Assembly: GCA_964504455.1 (NCBI GenBank)
Contig: CAZDDY010000015.1
Location: 1 to 11,667, forward strand
DNA: 11,667 nucleotides
Direction of reading: 5' to 3'
From: CAZDDY01 sp964504455
Lineage (GTDB): Bacteria; Patescibacteriota; Minisyncoccia; Phycocordibacterales; UBA9973
Shown here piece by piece: positions 7,701 to 11,667 of the stretch. The translations under genes and the position numbers were made by a program. Below the pieces are notes generated by a model that worked only from the letters and a program-made list of their open reading frames with translations, made no database searches and was not told the origin of the DNA. Positions within the stretch are counted from its first letter, which is position 1, and each line of letters begins with the position of its first letter.

Positions 7701-8387
7701 TTCGTCATTTGCAAGTACTGTGCCTAGTTCTGGGCACCAATTTACCTCCGCATATCCCTCATACGCAAGACGGTATTGCATGAGAATATTTTGTTTTTCT
7801 TTCTGCGAAAAGCTCTTCCATTCTTTTGCAGAAAAAGAAATACTTTTCTCATCTTTTATTGCATCTACGTTACTACCCGAACGTGCAAATATTTTTTCTA
7901 GTTCAGAAATTGGTCTGGCCTTATTTTTTTTCTTATCGTACCAAGAATTAAAAATCTGAAGGAAAATCCATTGTGTCCATTTGTAGTAGGCTGGATCAGA
8001 AGTTTGTACTTCTCTCTCCCAATCATAGGAAAAACCAATAACTTCAAGTTGTTCTTTATACCGCTTGATAGATTGATCCGTAATAACACTTGGGTGTTTT
8101 CCTGTCTGAATAGCATATTGCTCAGCGGGCAGACCAAAAGAGTCAAACCCCATTGGGTGAAGCACGTTAAAACCTTGCATACGCTTCATACGTGCATACA
8201 CATCACTTCCAATGTACCCACGAGGGTGCCCGACATGTAGCCCAGCACCTGAAGGATATGGGAACATATCAAGCACGTAGTGCTTTTTTTTCTTAGAATT
8301 GTTGAGCGTTTTGTATATTTTCTTTTTTTGCCAATCGCTCTGCCATTTCTTCTCTATTTTCTTGTGGTCATACTGCAAATTTTTCAT
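4740..8387 (-). CDS. leuS: Leucyl-tRNA synthetase with inserted HAM1/ITPase-like and Nudix domains
   Basis: The protein has 1215 residues against about 800-950 for most bacterial LeuRS. It charges tRNA-Leu with leucine in the cytoplasm. Class I signatures are HVGH (51-54) and KMSKR (997-1001). The CP1 editing domain keeps its T-rich motif TTRADTLFG (516-524; Thr521 aligns with E. coli Thr252) and GTGAVMAVPAHDERD (603-617), including Asp614 and Asp617. The anticodon-binding and C-terminal regions (for example APFAPHITEELW, 1121-1132, and VNGKVRGKI, 1165-1173) are normal. Three segments exceed a minimal LeuRS. About 55 residues near 151-204 (from KKKNKARPISELEKIF on) resemble an insertion I recall from Bacteroidetes LeuRS. 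An ITPase-like domain spans about 307-498 and a Nudix domain about 641-795. Without the last two the enzyme is about 850 residues, a usual length. No Shine-Dalgarno precedes the ATG at 8387, which starts 11 nt after the upstream stop; murJ follows after one base. Confidence 0.96.
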   Translation of the reverse strand: MKNLQYDHKKIEKKWQSDWQKKKIYKTLNNSKKKKHYVLDMFPYPSGAGLHVGHPRGYIGSDVYARMKRMQGFNVLHPMGFDSFGLPAEQYAIQTGKHPSVITDQSIKRYKEQLEVIGFSYDWEREVQTSDPAYYKWTQWIFLQIFNSWYDKKKNKARPISELEKIFARSGSNVDAIKDEKSISFSAKEWKSFSQKEKQNILMQYRLAYEGYAEVNWCPELGTVLANDEVIVKPDGSMVSERGEKPVIKKSMRQWFMRITAYAERLLLGLEKLDWSAHIKEVQRNWIGKSEGSVISFPLTFKKLDTPKKILIGTRNEAKFRMIKECMPKIPGVEFVSLNDVQGVDDSKLIEGQDFEKNARMKAQFYFHKTGIPTISTDNIFWLEKWHKDNGVVIHMRKEANPKSERATDQEILSYFKKWVKKNGDSRAHFVYAIAYADSKGVSSTTSTQREYILQGKQSKKFWDGYPMESLLIDVETGEYKGSQKNEVRYNKLIEKLETDVRHWISPNNLHIDVFTTRADTLFGVTYVVLSPEHLLLEKIKAHIENWAEVEKYILEAKKRSLEERTNTKEKSGVLLKGIYAKNQVNNEIVPVWVADYVLASYGTGAVMAVPAHDERDFEFAEKYDLPSRQVIVQSYGEKKPNETYVKGVCALIYDPETNAFAMLKWNHGLFGLVAGGLNTDEKIEDAIKREMIEESGLYDIKSIENLCYANAHFFNTAKQTNRDADTDCFLVVLSSRKTKPLQTEDHEQFELCWVTPEEILENWNKKNMTGGLDHWIDFLHKSLYRLKKLGYPVTLIREKETAYTGYGKLINSGIFNGLSEDEAKNKITKSANGKFVTKYKMRDAIFARQRYWGEPIPLFTDKKGLIHALPTQKLPLKLPNVKSYKPTGTGESPLASVSSWIKEGFETNTMPGWAGSSWYFLRYMDSKNKKVFADKKALTYWKNVDMYVGGTEHATGHLLYARFWHKVLKDYGYVREEEPFMTLKNQGMILGSDNRKMSKRWGNVINPDDVVKQFGADTLRVFEMFLGPFESALPWSTDGIVGSRRFIERVWKIKEYTKGNAKTSSQLESSLHKTIQKIENDIATFNFNTAVSAMMIFINEVEKEKSISKNDFLIFLKLLAPFAPHITEELWQEAGQKSSIHLSVWPKSNPNKCIAEKATIIIQVNGKVRGKIELEKDLEQKIVESKAKVLVASYLDTEAKRIIYVQNKLINFVL
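6003..6467 (-). other. Nudix hydrolase domain inserted in the LeuRS CP1 region (residues ~641-795)
   Basis: The insertion starts just after AEKYDLPSRQVI (621-632), which follows the CP1 HDERD motif, and ends before TAYTGYGKLINSG (802-814), where ordinary LeuRS resumes. A complete Nudix box (G-x5-E-x7-R-E-U-x-E-E-x-G-U) is present at residues 676-698. Its key residues are Gly676, Glu682, Arg690, Glu691, Glu694, Glu695 and Gly697. Flanking strands (VKGVCALIYD, 646-655, before and DCFLVVLSS, 728-736, after) match the Nudix fold. All metal-binding glutamates are present, so the domain is probably active on some nucleoside diphosphate derivative, with the substrate unknown. Confidence 0.88.
6894..7469 (-). 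other. HAM1/ITPase-like domain inserted in the LeuRS CP1 region (residues ~307-498)
   Basis: This segment lies between the strand ending near SVISFPLTF (293-301) and IDVFTTRADT (512-521), which are nearly adjacent in ordinary LeuRS. It reads like a diverged non-canonical purine NTP pyrophosphatase (RdgB/HAM1). KILIGTRNEAKF (309-320) fits the substrate-binding T-x-N-x-x-K strand, and EGQDFEKNARMKAQ (351-364) fits E-T-G-x-T-F-x-x-N-A-x-x-K-A. GIPTISTDN (371-379) fits G-x-P-x-x-A-D-D-S, with only one of the two Asp kept (Asp378). SRAHFVYAIAYA (426-437) fits the R-A-x-F central strand, and KNEVRYNKLIEKL (485-497) stands where family members have a Lys-then-S-H-R ending. Loss of the DDSG and SHR motifs makes normal pyrophosphatase activity uncertain. 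The domain call rests on motif order, not on a search. Confidence 0.72.
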
Positions 8388-8398
8388 TGAACACTACA

Positions 8399-9397
8399 TT
8401 ATTGTTTTGGAAACGGCGGATAACGTTCTATGTCTATTGTTCTTTCAAAGCAAGTTCTCCCTTCTTCATGCTCCCACGTTTCATTTGTAAATCCATATGA
8501 AGGCGCAGAGGATACGGCAATATCCATTGCAACACCACCTTTATACATTGGGTACACGCCTCCTCTGCCCTCTTCTTGCCAACCCCGAGGAATTGGCTTT
8601 GAGAAGGTCGCACAAAGTTCAAACTTTTGGTTATCAATTTTCCTATATTCATATGTTCTTCCTTTTTCAAACTCTGGATCTTTAGGAATCGATTGCCATG
8701 ATTGTAGTGGATCAATAAGTTCATTTAAACTTTCAGGTAGTTTTTCTTTTTGTTGCCAAAAATTAATCACTTGATATTGAATGTTTTGAAGATCTTCAAG
8801 TCGTCTCTGGTCAAGCCGTAGTTGCCTTTGTGAAGATGGAGAGCCAATGATTGAAAAGCTATAGACAATGGAAAGTACTACAAAAAAGATAGAGATTAAC
8901 GGAACAATTTTCTCTACATTCCAAGAATCTTTTTTAAGCATATTAATATAGTAGGCACCAACCAAAGAGCATACTGATATAACGGTGATCACTTTCAATA
9001 TAAATCTAAGCGTTATTTCTCCTGAAACAAAGAATCGAACTAAAATTATGAGATCTATCAATGCTGTCAAAGAAATGAGAAAAATAATTATGTACAGGAC
9101 CCATTTCTTTAAGACATCATCGTATGCAGAGAGTCCTTCCTTGATATACTTTTTCCAAAGTTTTGCTAGAAAAAAATATACAGGAAAAGCAATGATAATA
9201 GTTGCCAGTGCAGCTCGAACACCATCAAAATTATAGCTTTGATATCCGTATTGGTAGGTCGCCGTTAGTACATCTGGAAAAGCTTGGTTTAATGTTTGAA
9301 ATACAAGATTTATAAGAGCAACAGACGATATGAGAAGTGTGACTACCACGCCCAGCGTTGTAAAGAAAAAATGTGGTGTAAGTTTCTTGTTTTCCAT
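8399..9397 (-). CDS. DUF5671-type membrane protein with extracytoplasmic C-terminal domain
   Basis: The 332-residue protein has hydrophobic helices near 10-34, 60-80, 98-122, 130-152 and 162-184, then a soluble domain of about 150 residues. The first four helices, with TYQYGYQSYNFDGVRAAL (47-64) and SGEITLRFILKVITV (125-139), resemble the DUF5671 membrane domain I associate with Patescibacteria; its function is unknown. The C-terminal part has an amphipathic helix (RRLEDLQNIQYQVINFWQQ, 198-216), then KLPESLNELID, DPEFEKGRTYEYRKI and a Cys-containing FELCATFS. This recalls the soluble domain of type II pseudopilins, in which a long helix leads into a small sheet. Two Cys (262 and 316) could pair outside the cell. 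The gene is first in the leuS-murJ direction and shares a palindromic promoter with the divergent gene. No Shine-Dalgarno is visible. Fold parallels are by eye. Confidence 0.75.
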   Translation of the reverse strand: MENKKLTPHFFFTTLGVVVTLLISSVALINLVFQTLNQAFPDVLTATYQYGYQSYNFDGVRAALATIIIAFPVYFFLAKLWKKYIKEGLSAYDDVLKKWVLYIIIFLISLTALIDLIILVRFFVSGEITLRFILKVITVISVCSLVGAYYINMLKKDSWNVEKIVPLISIFFVVLSIVYSFSIIGSPSSQRQLRLDQRRLEDLQNIQYQVINFWQQKEKLPESLNELIDPLQSWQSIPKDPEFEKGRTYEYRKIDNQKFELCATFSKPIPRGWQEEGRGGVYPMYKGGVAMDIAVSSAPSYGFTNETWEHEEGRTCFERTIDIERYPPFPKQ

Positions 9398-9427
9398 AGA
9401 GAATGTCTAAATATTATGGTAATATAA

Positions 9428-9440
9428 TGCTATTATAGCA
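9428..9440. promoter_or_regulatory. Palindromic bidirectional extended -10 promoter
   Basis: TGCTATTATAGCA is a perfect 6-1-6 palindrome in the 61-bp gap between two divergent genes. On the minus strand it reads TGC-TATAAT, an extended -10 with perfect consensus; on the plus strand it reads TGC-TATTAT. Starts would fall near 9425 (minus, leader about 28 nt) and 9443 (plus, leader about 16 nt). An alternative minus promoter is TTGCTA (9441-9436), a 17-nt spacer and CATAAT (9418-9413), which would leave a leader of about 8 nt. Confidence 0.5.
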
Positions 9441-9458
9441 ATTTATAGACCAACAGCA

Positions 9459-9980
9459 ATGATAAAAAACCGAGTGAAAAAAAGAAAATTAAACAACCTT
9501 GAGCGTACTGCTCTTAAAGCAACACGGTGGATTGGTTCTCCTGAATCACTTATTTTTCATACTGTTTGTTTCGTGGGTGCATTTGTACTTGTTTCTTTTG
9601 GTATTCCCTTTGAACGAGTACTCCTCGTTTTAACAACAATTGTTTCTTTAGAGGCAATATATCTTTCAATATTTATTCAAATGGCTGTAAATCAACAAGC
9701 AAGACGACTCCACGCGGTTTCGAAAGATATTGATGAGATTCAAGAGGATGTGGAAGAAATTCAGGAAGATATTGATGAGATTCAAAAAGATGTTGACGAG
9801 ATTCAAGAAGATGTGGAGGACATCGGAGAAGATATTGAAGAAATTCAGGAGGATGTTGAGGAAGACGATAAACGCGATCTTGAAATACTTACAGAACACA
9901 AAACACGTGTTGAAAAAATTGAAGAAGCCTTAAAGGGTGTTGTGCAAAAAGCAACTGGAAAAGGTAAAAAAAGTTCTTAA
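9459..9980 (+). CDS. Two-helix membrane protein (DUF1003-like) with acidic heptad-repeat coiled coil
   Basis: The 173-residue product begins with a strongly basic tail (MIKNRVKKRKLNN). A region recalling DUF1003 follows: WIGSPESLIFH (24-34), two membrane helices near 31-50 and 53-76, and SLEAIYLSIFIQMAVNQQ (63-80), comparable to the S-L-E-A-I and N-R-Q positions of that family. From residue 90 to about 136 there are nearly seven regular heptads of the type D-I/V-D/E-E-I-Q-E, with I/V and Ile at the two core positions. This makes a long, very acidic coiled coil. A basic tail (KKATGKGKKSS-like, 164-173) ends the protein. Ile/Val at both core positions favours trimers in model coiled coils, but this is inference. 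No Shine-Dalgarno precedes the ATG at 9459. Its stop overlaps the stop of the convergent gene. Function is unknown. Confidence 0.8.
   Translation: MIKNRVKKRKLNNLERTALKATRWIGSPESLIFHTVCFVGAFVLVSFGIPFERVLLVLTTIVSLEAIYLSIFIQMAVNQQARRLHAVSKDIDEIQEDVEEIQEDIDEIQKDVDEIQEDVEDIGEDIEEIQEDVEEDDKRDLEILTEHKTRVEKIEEALKGVVQKATGKGKKSS
9726..9866 (+). repeat. 21-bp tandem repeat encoding coiled-coil heptads
   Basis: Almost seven copies of a 21-bp unit (GATATTGATGAGATTCAAGA-like) encode the heptads D-I-D-E-I-Q-E, D-V-E-E-I-Q-E and so on. The alternation of I-D and V-E versions suggests a 42-bp higher-order unit. Copies differ by silent and conservative changes, except the fifth, which has Asp-Ile-Gly in place of Glu-Ile-Gln. 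Confidence 0.85.
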
Positions 9981-11667
9981 CTCATTTCCTCTTGGTAGCA
10001 CTTTTCGCAATAGACTATTTCACTCCTGTCTGGAGCATATGAAGTAGTAATCGCAGTCTCACACTTTGCGCATGACCTATCATAAAGAACTGGTCCATTT
10101 ACCCTCTTAAACCTTCGCGCAAATCTACATTTCCAACATTTTGTGGTAAGTGGTACTTGTATTTTTCTATACAAGAAGAGTTCTAGTTCGTTGAATTTAT
10201 ACCCGTTCCCGCACTCTTCGCACTCTATAATTTCATTCAAAATAGTATCGTCTACTTCAGAAAGTGCCTTTGGGAGTTTTGAGTAGTGGAGAGTGATTGC
10301 ATGATCAGTTTTTTTCGCCTCAAACCATGCTACGCCACTTTTTTCCGCTGTTTCTTTATTTTTTGGAAAATAATACTGTGCGATCGTTTCATTATACGCA
10401 AACGGGGAAAATTCATATGGAAGAAGTTCTCCGTACATCCATTCTCTTTTATAAGAATCAACGTATGGATTATTTTTCATATCTTCAATAATCTTCTCCT
10501 TAAGTTTAAAATATTCTTCTTTCGAGTATTCCTTGTTTAAAATACAGTATTGCTTTCTTTTTAAGTTAACACACCCGAAGCAGTCTTTTGATTGTATTGT
10601 GTATAGACAATATTCATTATCGATTGCTTGAGGCCAACATTGCACACAAAACTTATTGTTATACGCTCCTTCTCCAACAGTTAAGCACTCATACAGATTT
10701 TCTACCCCATTACCCCAATTTGTGTAATCATAGGAATTCTTGGTTGTAGCCATCGCAAGCATTTGCACATATCGTGAATCCTCTGCGCTTGAAACCATAT
10801 ATGCGTCTTTTGTATTTTTTGACTCGTACACAAAATCCCCTGTCGTGTTTACGTTAAGGCTGTTGCCAACTGTTGCGCGATGTGGGTGTTTCATCCAAAA
10901 TTCAAAACTATCTTTCAAGGCTTTTTCTATACCTTCTCGGGTATCAAGACGCATTTTTTTTATTTTTATCTCATACTCATCTTTTGAATACTCTATATTA
11001 AAAATACAATTTTTCTTATTTCGTAAGTTTATGCATCCAAAACAATCAGTACAACCAGAACAAGATTTTGAAAAAAGTACATTTGTACAAGAATCAAGTT
11101 CTTCAGAGAAAATACAGCGATATGATTTATACATACCTATACATTCGTAACAGAGTTCAGAGTTTTTCATTCTATATCCATCAAGTGACTCTTTTAAGTG
11201 TGCATATACCATACAGTATGCATTTTTCTCACCATAATCAGCGTTAAAAACCATAAAACAATCTTTTTGATATGCGGTGGCATTTACATACGGTGAATTC
11301 ACTAGAGTTGACCAAAGACTTTCATTAGACATGAAGGTGGATTTACTTCTAAGCTCAAGCATTTGCTCAAGAAAGGGCCTATTTGAGTCGTAGTCCATAG
11401 AATATTCAGTCCCATCCCAATCATCTGCCCACCAACACTTTGGGCAAAAAACCTTCAGAGGACTCTCCCCATGAATGGTTGATATCATACTAGCTTCGCA
11501 TTTGTCACATTTTCTTTTGTAAAGAGAAAACCAATTCAAAAAACTCAATCGTCTCATGAACCGACACCCTGGGCACCAGGTCGGCGGTGGAACCTTCATT
11601 CGATCATAAAAATCAAAATCATCTGGTTCAATAGTAAAATCTTGTTTGCAGTTTTGGCAGGTTTTGG
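9977..11667 (-). CDS. Cys-rich zinc-ribbon protein with duplicated ends, N-terminus outside window
   Basis: The frame stays open to the window edge, so the ATG at 11599 is internal. Before it lie KTCQNCKQDFTIEPDD and FDFYDR, part of a zinc-binding module that continues with KVPPPTWCPGCRF, CDKC and CPKC. Counting from that ATG, residues 460-534 repeat the module: CEECGNGYKF, VPLTTKCWKCRFARR, CAKC and CEKC. The middle (about 110-370) is rich in Cys and aromatic residues. It contains a second duplication, CFGCINLRNKKNCIFNIEYS (186-205) against CFGCVNLKRKQYCILNKEYS (340-359). The regularly placed Cys and short strands could form a solenoid, which is inference. Such proteins are common in Patescibacteria in my knowledge and often carry unhelpful automatic names. 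The CxxC pairs predict four-Cys zinc sites. The gene converges on the coiled-coil gene with overlapping stop codons. The protein class is fairly sure; the role is unknown. Confidence 0.8.
   Translation of the reverse strand, partial: KTCQNCKQDFTIEPDDFDFYDRMKVPPPTWCPGCRFMRRLSFLNWFSLYKRKCDKCEASMISTIHGESPLKVFCPKCWWADDWDGTEYSMDYDSNRPFLEQMLELRSKSTFMSNESLWSTLVNSPYVNATAYQKDCFMVFNADYGEKNAYCMVYAHLKESLDGYRMKNSELCYECIGMYKSYRCIFSEELDSCTNVLFSKSCSGCTDCFGCINLRNKKNCIFNIEYSKDEYEIKIKKMRLDTREGIEKALKDSFEFWMKHPHRATVGNSLNVNTTGDFVYESKNTKDAYMVSSAEDSRYVQMLAMATTKNSYDYTNWGNGVENLYECLTVGEGAYNNKFCVQCWPQAIDNEYCLYTIQSKDCFGCVNLKRKQYCILNKEYSKEEYFKLKEKIIEDMKNNPYVDSYKREWMYGELLPYEFSPFAYNETIAQYYFPKNKETAEKSGVAWFEAKKTDHAITLHYSKLPKALSEVDDTILNEIIECEECGNGYKFNELELFLYRKIQVPLTTKCWKCRFARRFKRVNGPVLYDRSCAKCETAITTSYAPDRSEIVYCEKCYQEEMS

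Noticed and set aside
7339..7959. Plus-strand reading frame of 206 codons inside leuS
   Set aside because: It is antisense to the conserved LeuRS catalytic core and has no family pattern.
9726..9866. 21-bp repeats as a CRISPR or iteron array
   Set aside because: Units are contiguous with no spacers, and variation follows codon positions, so the repeat is protein coding.
9666..9899. Minus-strand hydrophobic repeat reading frame
   Set aside because: It is the complement of the acidic heptad repeat, which by itself yields an Asn/Phe/Ile-rich translation.

Overview
The window looks like chromosomal DNA from a Candidate Phyla Radiation bacterium (Patescibacteria), most likely of the Parcubacteria/Paceibacteria type. 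The evidence is the AT-rich sequence, very tight gene packing, few Shine-Dalgarno sites, a tRNA gene without an encoded CCA end, and several protein types I associate with that group: a DUF5671 membrane protein, a Cys-rich zinc-ribbon protein and a short FtsB/DivIC-like protein. The standard genetic code fits, because Trp is TGG and every gene ends in TAA or TAG. No mobile element, CRISPR array, rRNA or phage gene was seen.

Layout. The left edge (1-576, +) is the C-terminal two thirds of an EamA-type transporter. Facing it is a minus-strand unit of an FtsB/DivIC-like septum protein followed only 6 nt later by tRNA-Gly(CCC). A short divergent promoter region (about 1050-1084) also appears to drive an unlisted 36-codon membrane microprotein on the plus strand (1085-1195). 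From 9397 down to 1205 four genes run on the minus strand: a DUF5671 membrane protein, leucyl-tRNA synthetase, the lipid II flippase family protein MurJ, and elongation factor 4 (LepA), which has its own likely promoter. A palindromic extended -10 site at 9428-9440 appears to serve both the DUF5671 gene and a plus-strand membrane protein with a heptad-repeat coiled coil. The right edge is a minus-strand Cys-rich zinc-ribbon protein that runs off the window.

How the genes relate. The content is mostly housekeeping: translation (leuS, lepA, tRNA-Gly), the cell envelope (murJ) and division (ftsB-like). These are joined with lineage-specific membrane and Cys-rich proteins.

The most unusual object is the 1215-residue leucyl-tRNA synthetase. 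Two extra enzyme-like domains sit inside its CP1 editing region: a HAM1/ITPase-like domain (about residues 307-498) and a Nudix domain with a complete Nudix box (about residues 641-795). Two nucleotide-sanitising folds in one aminoacyl-tRNA synthetase is an architecture I do not know from any characterised enzyme. The next most interesting items are the membrane microprotein, the two symmetric divergent promoters, a MurJ lacking three of the four arginines essential in E. coli, and the duplicated Cys-rich protein.
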